NCBI RefSeq assembly: GCF_026340255.1
Contig: NZ_JAPEPJ010000002.1
Location: 248,001 to 312,000 of the forward strand
Direction: 5' to 3'
DNA length: 64,000 nt
DNA from: Streptomyces sp. NBC_01408
Lineage (GTDB): Bacteria > Actinomycetota > Actinomycetes > Streptomycetales > Streptomycetaceae
The translations under genes were made by a program, and so were the position numbers. The notes under the pieces are model-generated. The model was given only the letters and a program-made list of their open reading frames with translations. It was not told the origin of the DNA and did not search any database. This document shows, piece by piece, positions 1 through 7,796 of the stretch. Within the stretch, counting starts at the first letter, position 1; each line of letters starts with the position of its first letter.

Positions 1-1
1 C

Positions 2-328
2 CGGACCCTGCTCGACGCGCGCGTGCCGGGCAGCGTCATGCAGTCGCTCAAGGACGCCGACACGCTCTTCGGGATCGAGCTGCCCGCCCTGGCCGAGTGG
101 CGCTTCGGCCCCGACGAGGCCGCTGCGATCCGCCAACCGGTTCTGTCCGTGCGGGGCGGCAACACCCAGCCCCTGTGGGTCGACGTCGCCGCGTTCCTCC
201 GCGCGACCGTGCCCGACGTCGAGGACTGCGTCGTCGACGGCGTGGGCCACCTGCTCCACATCGAACGGTCCCGGCCGGTCGCCGAAGCCCTGTCCCGCTT
301 CCTGGCCCGGCACCCGATCACGTCCTGA
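2..328 (+). CDS. Alpha/beta hydrolase, C-terminal part (5' end outside window)
   Basis: The reading frame is open from the first bases of the window to a TGA at 328, so this is the last 108 codons of a longer gene. The tail reads like the cap and C-terminal end of an alpha/beta hydrolase: a strand 'PVLSVRGGNTQPLW', then the typical catalytic-His segment 'DGVGHLLHIERS' and a final helix 'VAEALSRFLARH'. The nucleophile elbow lies upstream and is not visible, so substrate and exact family cannot be given. It could be a haloperoxidase/esterase-like enzyme. Confidence 0.75.
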   Translation, partial: RTLLDARVPGSVMQSLKDADTLFGIELPALAEWRFGPDEAAAIRQPVLSVRGGNTQPLWVDVAAFLRATVPDVEDCVVDGVGHLLHIERSRPVAEALSRFLARHPITS

Positions 329-446
329 CCACGGGCACTGAGTGCCCGCCCGGGCTGTCCGGCGGAAGCCCGGCTTCGCCCCCGCCCTCCGTGAGGCAGT
401 GCCAGGATGAGGGAGAGCTGCCCGATTTCCGCTTCCGGGAGGACGA

Positions 447-765
447 GTTGACCGCTCCAGAGGCCAGGGGCCCCAAGGTCCCGCCGTCGTACCCGCCGAA
501 AACCCCACCGCCGCAGAAGAAGCCCGCGGAAGCCCCCCGGCCACAACTGGCCGCACGGCCGACGACCCACCCGAACCCGAACCCGCACCCGCACCCGCAC
601 CCGCATCAGCACCCGCACCCGCCCCGGCCGCGCATGCGGGCCGAGGCACGGGCGGCCGCGGGGCAGGCGGCGGCATGCGGGTTCCCCGCCGGGGCGGGGA
701 GCAGGCGGGTACGTCAGGGTCTCCGGCCCCGGCGTGGGGATCAGCCCCGCGAGTGCAGGGAGTAG
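447..765 (+). CDS. Possible small Pro/His-rich protein, doubtful
   Basis: A GGGAGG sequence at about 435-440 sits 6 nt before a TTG codon at 447 that opens a 106-codon frame. The product is rich in Pro, Arg and Ala and carries a repetitive stretch PNPNPHPHPHPHQHPHP encoded by a CCGCAC repeat at about 571-625. No domain is recognisable. The composition after the repeat (Arg/Gly/Ala-rich) looks like non-coding GC-rich sequence, so this may be a decayed or frameshifted gene, or chance. If not coding, 329-831 holds only this repeat and no other recognisable feature. Confidence 0.25.
571..625 (+). repeat. CCGCAC hexanucleotide-type repeat (Pro-His tract)
   Basis: Short tandem units of CCGAAC, then CCGCAC, with one CATCAG interruption, run from about 571 to 625. 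Read in the frame of the doubtful TTG-started gene they give alternating Pro and His or Asn. It lies between the hydrolase end and the convergent anti-sigma gene. Confidence 0.6.
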
Positions 766-831
766 GAGCACGAGCGGCCCGGTACTCGGGCCACCGGGCC
801 GCAACCGAGGCGAACGCCGTCGCGGCCCGGA

Positions 832-1437
832 TCAGGCCGCCGGGACGCGCATCCGGACGGACTTGCCCGATTCCCCTGCCACCACGGAGAGTTCGCCTCC
901 GAACTCGGCCGCCAGCAGTTGGACGATCAGCAGCCCGCGACCGCCCTCGGAGTCCAGGTCGGCCTCTGCCTGCGGGGAGGGCAGGCGCGGCAGGCCGGCG
1001 CCCTGGTCGGCGACCTCCAGGCGGAGCCATCCCCCGCCCCGGTTCACGCCGACCCGCATCCACCCGTCGGCCGCGTGCCGCACGACGTTGCCCACCAGTT
1101 CGCTGACGGCCAGCAGCAGCACGTCAGCCACCTCGCGGGACACCCGCCACTCATCGAGGGCCGCACGCACACGGGCCCTGACCTGCGGGATGGTGACCGC
1201 GACGGGATCCGTGACCCAGTGGACGAAGCTGCATGCCGGGGAAGGACCCCGGGTCGGCGAGGACGGCTGGGGCGGGACACGGTGCTCGGGAAGGAGGTGC
1301 TCGGGAAGGAGCTGCTCGGGAAGGAGGTGCTCGGGCGGGACGTGGTGCTCGGGCGGGGCGGAGTACGGGGGCGGGACGGGGCACCCGGGGTGCTGGGGCT
1401 CTGCGAGGGGCGCGGATCTGCCGGCGGGGGTGGGCAT
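832..1437 (-). CDS. RsbW-like anti-sigma factor / ATP-binding regulatory protein
   Basis: The C-terminal about 120 residues form a GHKL (HATPase_c_2) fold: N-box 'ELVGNVVRHAA', G1 box 'VADQGAGLP' and G2 box 'GGRGLLIVQLLA'. Proteins of this family bind ATP and phosphorylate or sequester an anti-sigma antagonist or sigma factor, and streptomycetes encode dozens. The N-terminal part is a Pro-rich extension with a five-residue repeat (PEHLL/PEQLL). I chose the ATG at 1437 because GGGAG (1444-1448 on the complement) is 6 nt upstream. An in-frame ATG at 1515 would add 26 residues but lacks a good ribosome-binding site. With the 1437 start, it is divergent from the esterase at 1681 and shares its operator-bearing promoter region. 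Partner sigma factor unknown. Confidence 0.85.
   Translation of the reverse strand: MPTPAGRSAPLAEPQHPGCPVPPPYSAPPEHHVPPEHLLPEQLLPEHLLPEHRVPPQPSSPTRGPSPACSFVHWVTDPVAVTIPQVRARVRAALDEWRVSREVADVLLLAVSELVGNVVRHAADGWMRVGVNRGGGWLRLEVADQGAGLPRLPSPQAEADLDSEGGRGLLIVQLLAAEFGGELSVVAGESGKSVRMRVPAA
1283..1342. repeat. Four 15-bp tandem repeats inside the anti-sigma gene
   Basis: Four copies of a 15-bp unit (TGCTCGGGAAGGAGG and close variants) run head to tail. They keep frame and on the coding complement strand give the repeats LLPEH, LLPEQ, LLPEH in the N-terminal tail. Copy number is likely to vary between strains. Confidence 0.85.
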
Positions 1438-1481
1438 GGCGTGCTCCCGGAGGGGGGAAGGCGGCGCACCCACTGGAACGG

Positions 1482-1490
1482 CTCGTGTAA
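1482..1490 (+). promoter_or_regulatory. Half-site of the LacI-type operator
   Basis: CTCGTGTAA matches the half of the operator found upstream of the LacI gene (complement TAACTCGTGTAA) and lies 65 bp before the perfect palindrome at 1555. LacI-family repressors often use two spaced sites. Only nine bases match, so this is weaker than the other sites. Confidence 0.35.
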
Positions 1491-1519
1491 CTGCCGGGGA
1501 AGTCGGACTGCCCATGGGC

Positions 1520-1549
1520 TTGTGGTCAGCGGAAACGCGTCGCTAGAGT
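1520..1549 (+). promoter_or_regulatory. Candidate promoter of the esterase gene
   Basis: TTGTGG (1520-1525) and TAGAGT (1544-1549) are separated by 18 bp. The predicted start point falls in or next to the palindrome at 1555-1566, the classical place for a repressor operator. Confidence 0.45.
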
Positions 1550-1554
1550 TCTGA

Positions 1555-1566
1555 TTACACGTGTAA
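1555..1566. promoter_or_regulatory. Perfect palindrome TTACACGTGTAA, likely LacI-family operator
   Basis: This 12-bp perfect palindrome has the central CpG usual in LacI-family operators. Similar sequences lie upstream of the LacI-type gene (4819-4830) and of the MFS gene (7996-8007, 8107-8118). It sits just downstream of the candidate -10 box of the esterase gene, consistent with repression. Binding is inferred. Confidence 0.6.
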
Positions 1567-1680
1567 CACGTTAAGCCTCCCCCAGCGTTCCGCGCAAGCA
1601 TTTCGGACAAACGTCGCGAAGCCTGCGCCCCACGCCGGGACCCGTCGGCCGCCATGGCCGCACCCATCGGAAGGGCCCCA

Positions 1681-2640
1681 ATGACGCAGTCTCCTCCAGC
1701 CGAGTTCGACATCGCCGACATGACCTGGCCGCCCCCGCCGTACCAGTCCCCCGTACCGCCCGTGACGGGCGCGGACGGCGTACGGCGCTTCGAGGGCGTC
1801 ACGTACGCGACCACGCCCGGCTTCCGTCCCCGGCTGCTCGACGTCCAGCTCCCGGCGGGCGAGGGGCCGTTCCCCGCGGTCGTCTGGATCCACGGCGGCG
1901 GCTGGCTGGACGGCGACCGGCGCTACCCGCCGCCGACCGTGCCCGCGGCCCTGCTGCACGGGGCGGTCCTCGGCGCCGGACTCGCGCTGGTCTCGATCGA
2001 CTACCGGCACAGCCTCGAAGCCCCGTTCCCCGCGCAGCTGCACGACGTGAAGGCGGCCATCCGCTACGTCCGCGCCTTCGCGGGGGTGCTCGGCGTGGAC
2101 CCGGACCGGATCGGCGTCTGGGGCGAATCGGCGGGTGGCCACCTGGCGGCCCTGGCCGGGCTCGTCGGTCCCGGCAGTGCGGACGGCCCGGCCCTGGAGG
2201 GCGCGCACGGCGTCGGCTCCGGCGACACCGGGGTGCTGGCCGTCGTCGACTGGTACGGCGTCTCCGACCTGGAGGCCCTCGCCGATCACCCCATGCCGCC
2301 GATGCCGGGCGGAGTCGAGTTCCCCGACCCCTACGAGGCCCTGCTGGGCGGCACCGAGGCCGAGCGCCCGGCGCTCGCCCGCGCCGCGAGCCCGGTGACG
2401 TACGCCGAAGGCTCGAATCCGCCGCCGTTCCTCCTGGTCCACGGCACCAGGGACGGGCTGGTCCCGTACAGCCAGAGCGAGGCCCTGGCGCGGGCGCTCG
2501 TGAGCACCGGGGGCGAGGTGACCCTGCGGCCGGTGGAGGGCGCGGACCACATCTTCCTCGGCTCGCCGGACATCGAGGCGATCGTCGCCGAGAGCGTCGC
2601 CTTCCTGGCCGGCCACCTCGGCGCGGGTGCCGGGGTCTGA
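1681..2640 (+). CDS. Alpha/beta hydrolase, acetyl-esterase/HSL-like
   Basis: A 319-residue cytoplasmic hydrolase. The oxyanion motif HGGG begins at His71, the nucleophile Ser150 lies in GESAG, an Asp sits in 'VHGTRDGLVP' near 257 and a His in 'GADHIFLG' near 289, so a full Ser-Asp-His triad is present. Enzymes of this family cut short-chain esters, but the natural substrate is not evident. I prefer the ATG at 1681 because GGAAGGG (1669-1675) ends 5 nt before it; an in-frame ATG at 1654 is less well placed. The gene has its own promoter with the TTACACGTGTAA operator, and a GC-rich hairpin follows the gene. It probably belongs to the regulon of the LacI-type repressor 1.1 kb downstream. Confidence 0.9.
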   Translation: MTQSPPAEFDIADMTWPPPPYQSPVPPVTGADGVRRFEGVTYATTPGFRPRLLDVQLPAGEGPFPAVVWIHGGGWLDGDRRYPPPTVPAALLHGAVLGAGLALVSIDYRHSLEAPFPAQLHDVKAAIRYVRAFAGVLGVDPDRIGVWGESAGGHLAALAGLVGPGSADGPALEGAHGVGSGDTGVLAVVDWYGVSDLEALADHPMPPMPGGVEFPDPYEALLGGTEAERPALARAASPVTYAEGSNPPPFLLVHGTRDGLVPYSQSEALARALVSTGGEVTLRPVEGADHIFLGSPDIEAIVAESVAFLAGHLGAGAGV

Positions 2641-2801
2641 CCCCGAAGCCCTCCGCTGGACCCTGGGTCTCCCGCCGAGGGCGCACGCACGCCTCGACCT
2701 GACTGCCCCGGGCTCACGGGCCTACTGGCCTCGCAGCCCTCACCCGCCTCACCGGCCTACCGGCCTCGGCACTACGTCAGGCAGTGGTTCCACCCCCGCG
2801 C

Positions 2802-2826
2802 GGGGGCGCGGCCAGGCCGCGCCCCC
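2802..2826 (+). terminator. GC-rich hairpin after the esterase gene
   Basis: GGGGGCGCGG (2802-2811) pairs with CCGCGCCCCC (2817-2826) around a 5-nt loop. No U-run follows, as is common in streptomycetes. The rest of 2641-2922 holds no recognisable gene. Confidence 0.6.
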
Positions 2827-2922
2827 GCCCACCCAGACCCCGAGCCACATCCCGCCCCACCCCAACCACCCCACCCACCACGTCGACGGCCGCGGTCACA
2901 CCCGCCGTCGCGAGAGGCAGTC

Positions 2923-3681
2923 ATGTCCCCGCACCCCGTGACCACCACCTCCGACAGACCCGGCGCCTCCGGGGCGACCCGCGGCCGCGGCGCGCTCGCG
3001 CTGGGTCTGCTGTTCCTCGGGGGCGCCGCGCTCCTGGCCCTCATCGTCCGCCCGGACGTCGTCAATCCGCCCTTCCAGGGTCTGGACGACCGCTGGCTGC
3101 GCTGGATGGGCGGCCCGCACGAAGGGCCGTACGCGGCCGTCGCCGCCGCCCTGGACTGGTTCGGCGGCCCGCTCGGCGCCGTCGTCCCGATCGCCCTGCT
3201 GGTCCTGCTGCTCGTACGGAGGCGCTGGGTCTCCGCCGCCTTCCTGCTCGGCGTCTACCTCGGCGCCAACATGCTCGTCGTCCAGGGCCTCAAGCACCTG
3301 GTGGACCGGCCCCGCCCGGCCGACCCGCTGGTCCGGGTCGACCACGGTTCCTTCCCGTCCGGCCACGTGGCCTCGGCGGCCCTGCTGATGGTCATCGTCG
3401 GGGCGCTGCTGGTCCCGGTCGCTCGGCGACGGGCGTGGTGGCTGGGCGGGGCGGTGTTCACGCTGGCCATGATGTGGAGCCGTACCTGGCTGCACGCGCA
3501 CTGGCTGAGCGACACCGTGGCCGGCGCGGCCGCGGGCACGGGGGCCGGGCTGCTGGCGTGGTGGCTCTGCGAACCCGCGCTCGCCCGGGAGCGCGTGCGG
3601 GTCCACGGCCGTCGGGGGGCGGCCGTGGACACCCCGGATCCCGTCCCGCCGGCCGATCGGCCCCAGCACGCGAGGCGCTGA
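2923..3681 (+). CDS. PAP2-family membrane phosphatase
   Basis: A 252-residue integral membrane protein with about six hydrophobic segments. The three PAP2 phosphatase signatures are present: KxxxxxxRP in 'KHLVDRPRP', the SGH motif in 'FPSGHVASAAL', and SRxxxxxHxxxD in 'SRTWLHAHWLSD'. Such enzymes dephosphorylate lipid phosphates (phosphatidic acid, undecaprenyl diphosphate and relatives) at the outer membrane face. The start follows GAGAGGCAG. A second, clearly related PAP2 protein is encoded at 6652-7383 on the other strand; both share the segment FQGLDDRW before the catalytic part, suggesting duplication. Confidence 0.92.
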   Translation: MSPHPVTTTSDRPGASGATRGRGALALGLLFLGGAALLALIVRPDVVNPPFQGLDDRWLRWMGGPHEGPYAAVAAALDWFGGPLGAVVPIALLVLLLVRRRWVSAAFLLGVYLGANMLVVQGLKHLVDRPRPADPLVRVDHGSFPSGHVASAALLMVIVGALLVPVARRRAWWLGGAVFTLAMMWSRTWLHAHWLSDTVAGAAAGTGAGLLAWWLCEPALARERVRVHGRRGAAVDTPDPVPPADRPQHARR

Positions 3682-3762
3682 CCGTCGGAGGACGGACACC
3701 CCGGCGCCGGGAGGTCCCGCAAGGCCGAGGTGCCGGCGGGACCTGAGCGTCCCGCCGGCGCC

Positions 3763-4770
3763 TCAGGAGCTCTGGCGGTGGACGAGGACGGCTTCGACCG
3801 GCGGCAGCGCCGGCGCCTTCCCGGTCTCGATCAGCTCGTGCAGGGAGTCCGCGATCCGCGCGGGCGAGGGCAGATCCAGGCGGATCGTCGTGAGCGGGGG
3901 CTGCTGGAGCGCGGAGAGGACCAGGTCGTCGGAGCCGACCATGGCGACTTCCTCCGGTACGGCGATGCCCTCGGCCTGGAAGGCGTGCAGCAGCAGGGCC
4001 GCGTACTCGTCGTTGTAGGCGAACACGGCGTCAAGGCCGAGGCTCGGCCAGCGCCGGGCGAGGGCCGTAGCGGATTCCCGCGTGTAGGCCAGCTCGACCG
4101 GGGTGACGGTTGCCAGGTGCCGGGCCGCGACGGATTCGGCGCCCGCCAGGCGCGGCTCCGCGAGCGTGCCGAGCCCGCGCTCCTGCGGCATGACGACGCC
4201 GATCCTGGTGCGACCGCGCGCGATGAGGTGCTCGGCCGCGGTGGCGCCGATGTGGGTGTGGTCGAAGCCGACGGTGTACACGCCCTCGACGGGGTGCGCC
4301 GCGAAGGCCAGCAGCCCGCGCACCCCGGCGCGGCGCAGCAGGTCGGCCGCCTGGGTCGTGAACCGGTCGCCGTCCAGGGCGACGACGGCCGCCGGACGCA
4401 GTTCGGCCCAGGCCCGGGCGGCGTCCACGGGGTCGCCGAAGCGGCCCGCGTGGAGCACGGCCGTGTACCCGCGCTGGTCGAGCTCGCCGTGCAGGTCGTC
4501 GACCCAGTCGCTGACGAGGCGGCCTATCGCGGAGACGGAGGCGGGCATCAGGACCAGGTTGCTGCGGCCGGCCCGCAGGGACCGGGCCGCGGCGTGCGGT
4601 ACGTAGCCGAGCTGGCGGGCCGCGTCGAGCACGCGCGCACGGGTGCCGGCGCTGACGCGGTGGCCCTGGGTGTCGTTGAGGACGAAGGAGACGGTGGCAC
4701 GCGAGACTCCCGCCAGGCGGGCCACATCGGCACTGGTGGTGGTCGCGGGGACGTGGGTGTCTTTGGCCAT
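3763..4770 (-). CDS. LacI-family transcriptional repressor
   Basis: A 335-residue regulator. Residues about 11-60 form the LacI helix-turn-helix ('VARLAGVSRATVSFVLND') and hinge helix ('AARSLRAGRSNL'); the remainder is a periplasmic-binding-protein-like effector domain. A truncated relative of the TTACACGTGTAA palindrome lies 49 bp upstream of the start (4819-4830), so self-regulation is likely. Further copies of the site upstream of the esterase (1681) and MFS (8267) genes suggest these are its targets. The effector is unknown; LacI proteins usually sense sugars, but the neighbours here are esterases and an exporter rather than sugar enzymes. Confidence 0.93.
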   Translation of the reverse strand: MAKDTHVPATTTSADVARLAGVSRATVSFVLNDTQGHRVSAGTRARVLDAARQLGYVPHAAARSLRAGRSNLVLMPASVSAIGRLVSDWVDDLHGELDQRGYTAVLHAGRFGDPVDAARAWAELRPAAVVALDGDRFTTQAADLLRRAGVRGLLAFAAHPVEGVYTVGFDHTHIGATAAEHLIARGRTRIGVVMPQERGLGTLAEPRLAGAESVAARHLATVTPVELAYTRESATALARRWPSLGLDAVFAYNDEYAALLLHAFQAEGIAVPEEVAMVGSDDLVLSALQQPPLTTIRLDLPSPARIADSLHELIETGKAPALPPVEAVLVHRQSS

Positions 4771-4818
4771 GGCGTCCCTCGACGCTCCTTCTGCTCGGTT
4801 CGCACTTCCCTTCCGAGG

Positions 4819-4830
4819 TTACACGAGTTA
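4819..4830. promoter_or_regulatory. Operator-like site TTACACGAGTTA upstream of lacI-type gene
   Basis: It matches the perfect palindrome at 1555-1566 in 10 of 12 positions and keeps the central CG. It lies between the esterase end and the repressor start, on the upstream side of the repressor gene. Autoregulation is the natural reading. Confidence 0.5.
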
Positions 4831-4920
4831 GATCACGGACGAGCGGACGTACCTACGAGGACCGGGCAGGCGCACCTACGGAGTAGCCGTGGCCGCACCT
4901 GCGCCGGTACCGGTGGAGTA

Positions 4921-6522
4921 CTACGGCGCGCCTTCGGCGGTACCCGCGGATACCGGGCCGGGCAGCCCGTCCCCGTACAGGACCCTGGAGGCGCCCGCGA
5001 GGTCGCCCAGCGCCGTCACGACGGAGTCGAAGCGCATCGTGGTGCGCTCCCGGGTGTCGTACGGGTCCCACTGCGGCAGGCCCGCATGGTTCGGGTCGCC
5101 CGTGCGCACGAAGGCGATCCACGCCCGGTGCATGGCGGTCGCGAGCCCGTCGCGGACGGCGGGGGTCAGCCCGGCCAGGAAGGGGGCGTGCGCCCATTGG
5201 TCGAAGTTGGCGAAGACGAAGGGGAGTTCGAGGCAGTGCGCGGCCCCGAGCCGGCCCTCGTGCGCGGGCGTGGGCAGGTCGAACTGGTAGGCCCACACCG
5301 GGTGCCCGGTCTCCGCCCGCGCTTCGGCCAGCCGCAGGGCGGGTACGCGGAAGAGCTCGTCCGTGATGAGGTCCATGAGGACGTCGGCGGGGCGGGCACC
5401 GGGCCGGGCCCGCTCGTACTCCGCGTACACCTCGGGGGCCCTATCGGCCCCGAACGTGTCCGCGATCCGGGCCGTGACCTGCTCGCGGGTGGCGGCGGCG
5501 TACCCCTCGTCGAGGGCGAAGCCGAAATTGGCCTCCTCGCGGGTCCAGCCGATCATCACGTCGACGCCCGCCGCGGCGCCGTGCGTCAGGGTCCGGGCCG
5601 GATGGCGATCCAGGGTGACCCCGTCGATCACGGGCAGGAACGGTGTCGGCCAGTACCCCCAGCGCGCCGTCCGGGCGAAGAGCCCGAGGCCCGCTCCGAT
5701 CAGCTCCGGCCAGTCCAGCGCGCGGAGTTCCGCCACCGTCTTGACCCCGGCGAGTTCCAGATAGGCGGCAACGCGCTCCCCGTAGGCCTCCGGAGCGGGC
5801 AGGCCCAGCCCGAAGGGCGGACTCTGCAGGATCACCCGCTTGATCAGGCCCTGGGTCTCCGGATGGCCGGCGAGGGCGGCGGTGGACACCGCGCCGCCCG
5901 ACTGGCCCGCGACCGTGACGAGGTCGGGGTCGCCGCCGAAGAGGGCGATGTTCTCCCGTACCCAGTGCAGGGCGCGGAGCTGATCGGTGAGCCAGGGATT
6001 GGCGCCCCCTTCGGCCTCGCCGTCACCCCCCTCACCGATGACGTCGCCCTCGGCTTCGAAGGAGAGGTAACCCAGCGCCCCGATACGGTAGTTGACGCTC
6101 ACGAAGACGAGGTCTCCGTCCTGGGCGAAGGTGGCCCCGGAGTACCCGGGCAGGGAACCCGAGCCGGAGACGAAGCCGCCTCCGTGGATCCAGACGAGCA
6201 CCGGCCGGCGGGCGTCGTCGGCCGCGGGCGTCCAGATGTTGAGGGTCAGGCAGTCCTCGTCGAAGGGGGGCGAACCGTGACCGCCGAGCACCGGATCGCC
6301 CTCCTCCCGGTACGGCTGCGGCGCGCTGGGGCCGTCGGCGGTGGCGACCCGCGTCCCGGTCCACCCCGGGTGCGGCCGCGCGGGCCGCCAGCGCAGGTCA
6401 CCGACGGGCGGTGCGGCGTAGGGGACGGCCCGGAAGACGGTGACCCCGTCTTCGACCCCGCCACGGAGGCGCCCTGCGGGGAGGTCCACCACCACGTGGT
6501 CCCGCCCTGGGGAGTGAGCCAT
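4921..6522 (-). CDS. Type-B carboxylesterase (cytoplasmic)
   Basis: A 533-residue carboxylesterase/para-nitrobenzyl-esterase-like enzyme. The family hallmarks are present: 'EDCLTLNIWTP' near the start, the oxyanion HGGGF, and the nucleophile in GQSGG. It has no signal peptide, unlike the homologous exported enzyme at 10707. The start at 6522 (MAHSPGRD) follows AGGAAGGA at a good distance; the open frame continues 30 residues further upstream but runs through the promoter. The promoter (-35 TTGACG, -10 TAATCT) and a GTCTCA-N6-TGAGAC palindrome lie at 6570-6620, and no LacI-type site is seen there, so its control is probably separate. Confidence 0.9.
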   Translation of the reverse strand: MAHSPGRDHVVVDLPAGRLRGGVEDGVTVFRAVPYAAPPVGDLRWRPARPHPGWTGTRVATADGPSAPQPYREEGDPVLGGHGSPPFDEDCLTLNIWTPAADDARRPVLVWIHGGGFVSGSGSLPGYSGATFAQDGDLVFVSVNYRIGALGYLSFEAEGDVIGEGGDGEAEGGANPWLTDQLRALHWVRENIALFGGDPDLVTVAGQSGGAVSTAALAGHPETQGLIKRVILQSPPFGLGLPAPEAYGERVAAYLELAGVKTVAELRALDWPELIGAGLGLFARTARWGYWPTPFLPVIDGVTLDRHPARTLTHGAAAGVDVMIGWTREEANFGFALDEGYAAATREQVTARIADTFGADRAPEVYAEYERARPGARPADVLMDLITDELFRVPALRLAEARAETGHPVWAYQFDLPTPAHEGRLGAAHCLELPFVFANFDQWAHAPFLAGLTPAVRDGLATAMHRAWIAFVRTGDPNHAGLPQWDPYDTRERTTMRFDSVVTALGDLAGASRVLYGDGLPGPVSAGTAEGAP

Positions 6523-6569
6523 GAGCCGTTCCTTCCTGACCGCGCACCGGATGCGCGCCGACACCCTCG

Positions 6570-6599
6570 AGATTATGTCGATTCTTTTGCGACCGTCAA
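6570..6599 (-). promoter_or_regulatory. Promoter of the type-B carboxylesterase gene
   Basis: On the complement strand TTGACG (6594-6599) and TAATCT (6570-6575) are 18 bp apart, a good match to the housekeeping consensus in an unusually AT-rich patch. The predicted leader before the start at 6522 is about 40 nt. Confidence 0.6.
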
Positions 6600-6602
6600 T
6601 GA

Positions 6603-6620
6603 GTCTCATCATTCTGAGAC
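6603..6620. promoter_or_regulatory. GTCTCA-N6-TGAGAC inverted repeat, candidate operator
   Basis: An 18-bp interrupted palindrome with 6-bp arms lies directly upstream of the -35 box of the carboxylesterase promoter and just past the end of the PAP2 gene. Size and position suit an activator or repressor dimer. The binding protein is unknown; no regulator gene of the matching kind is adjacent. Confidence 0.45.
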
Positions 6621-6651
6621 GCGCGAGACCTCGCTGCGCCCGGTCGTCGCG

Positions 6652-7383
6652 TCACAGCCAGAGACTGCCCGAGGCCATCCGTTCCGCCTCCGTATCCAGC
6701 ATCGGCGCGAAGACGCGCCACAGCACCAGACAGGTCCCCACGCCGAGCAGCACACCGGCGAACGTGTCGCTGAGCCACTGGGCGTGCAGCCAGGTCCGGC
6801 TCCCCATCATGGACAGGACGTACACACCCGCGACCGGCCACCACCAGCGCCGCGCACGCCCCGGGAACACGACCACGGCGATGACGAACACCAAGGCCAC
6901 CGCGCTGAACACCTGGCCGGAGGGGTACGAGCCGTCGTTGACCAGGACCCACGGGAACGGCGGGCGGGGCCGGTCGGCCAGCTGCTTGAGGGGCAGCACC
7001 ACCAGGACGTTGGCGACGACGCAGGCACAGAACACGAACAGCCCCGAGCGCCAGCGGCCGTAGACGCAGAGGCAGCCGATGAGGGCCAGCGGGAGCACCA
7101 GGCCGAAGGGGCCGCCGAGGCGGTCGAGGAAGACCGCGAAACCGCCCGCGAACCCTCCACCCCCGCCCTGCGCGGCCGAACCGTTGACCGAGGCCGCCCA
7201 GCGGTCGTCGAGCCCCTGGAAGAAGGGGCGGTCGTCGATGCGCAGCAACAGGGCCGTCGCCAGCGAGACGAACAGGAGCGCGACTCCGAAGGCGAGTGCG
7301 TGACGGGGCGGAAGGGCCGGCAGGTGGTACCGGGGTGGCGGCACCGGCCGGGGCGGGGGTGTGAAGGGGGGCGAGTGCTGCAT
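6652..7383 (-). CDS. PAP2-family membrane phosphatase (second copy)
   Basis: A 243-residue membrane protein with the PAP2 signatures 'KQLADRPRP', a modified 'YPSGQVFSAV' and 'SRTWLHAQWLSD'. Two usual catalytic His positions are replaced: SGH reads SGQ, and HWLSD reads QWLSD. The copy at 2923 keeps both His residues. Activity may therefore be altered or lost. The N-terminus is Pro-rich. The ATG at 7383 is preceded by GAAAGG; the open frame runs much further upstream but through non-coding sequence. Both copies share FQGLDDRW. Confidence 0.88.
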   Translation of the reverse strand: MQHSPPFTPPPRPVPPPRYHLPALPPRHALAFGVALLFVSLATALLLRIDDRPFFQGLDDRWAASVNGSAAQGGGGGFAGGFAVFLDRLGGPFGLVLPLALIGCLCVYGRWRSGLFVFCACVVANVLVVLPLKQLADRPRPPFPWVLVNDGSYPSGQVFSAVALVFVIAVVVFPGRARRWWWPVAGVYVLSMMGSRTWLHAQWLSDTFAGVLLGVGTCLVLWRVFAPMLDTEAERMASGSLWL

Positions 7384-7631
7384 GGCGGGCCTTTCACGGT
7401 CAGCCGCCCGGGCGAGCGGAAACACCGGGGCAGTCACGGGGAGCGGCAGGGCGGGCGTACGGCCACGCCGGAGAAGGGTGCGTACGCGCAGGTACGCGTA
7501 AACGGATGCACACCTGCACGCGGACGTGTGGGCACGCGGGCACGCGGCGCCGGCGGAGGGCGCCTCCGGCGGTGACGGCAGGACGTACGTCGAAGCCGTA
7601 CGCCCGCGAGGCGCAGGAGGACGTACGCCCG

Positions 7632-7796
7632 CTAGTGCTGTGGCCGGAAAGGTTTGCCGGGTCGCGTCGTCCGGTGCGGTGCATCGCAAGGCGGAGGGCC
7701 GCGACCCGTACTGGACGTACCGGCGCGGTCCGACAACGCGGCGAGTCGCCGTGCCGGGCGGCGCGACCCGGTGAACCTTTCCGGCCACAGCACTAG
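7632..7796. mobile_element. MITE-like element with 32-bp terminal inverted repeats
   Basis: The sequence starting TGCTGTGGCCGGAAAGG after CTAG (7632-7635) reappears inverted before CTAG at 7793-7796. The inverted repeats are about 32 bp with two mismatches, flanking about 95 bp with no coding capacity. CTAG on both sides may be a 4-bp target duplication, as some IS5-group elements prefer such sites. The 165-bp length, lack of a transposase and clean ends fit a miniature inverted-repeat element. The mobilising transposase is not in this window. Confidence 0.65.

Noticed and set aside
4921..6612. A 30-residue longer carboxylesterase starting at 6612
   Set aside because: The extra residues cover the promoter, and AGGAAGGA sits before the ATG at 6522.
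3730..7575. A 1281-codon open frame on the + strand
   Set aside because: It runs antisense through the LacI-type, carboxylesterase and PAP2 genes, each with recognisable domains; it is a by-product of GC-rich codon use and has no known domain.
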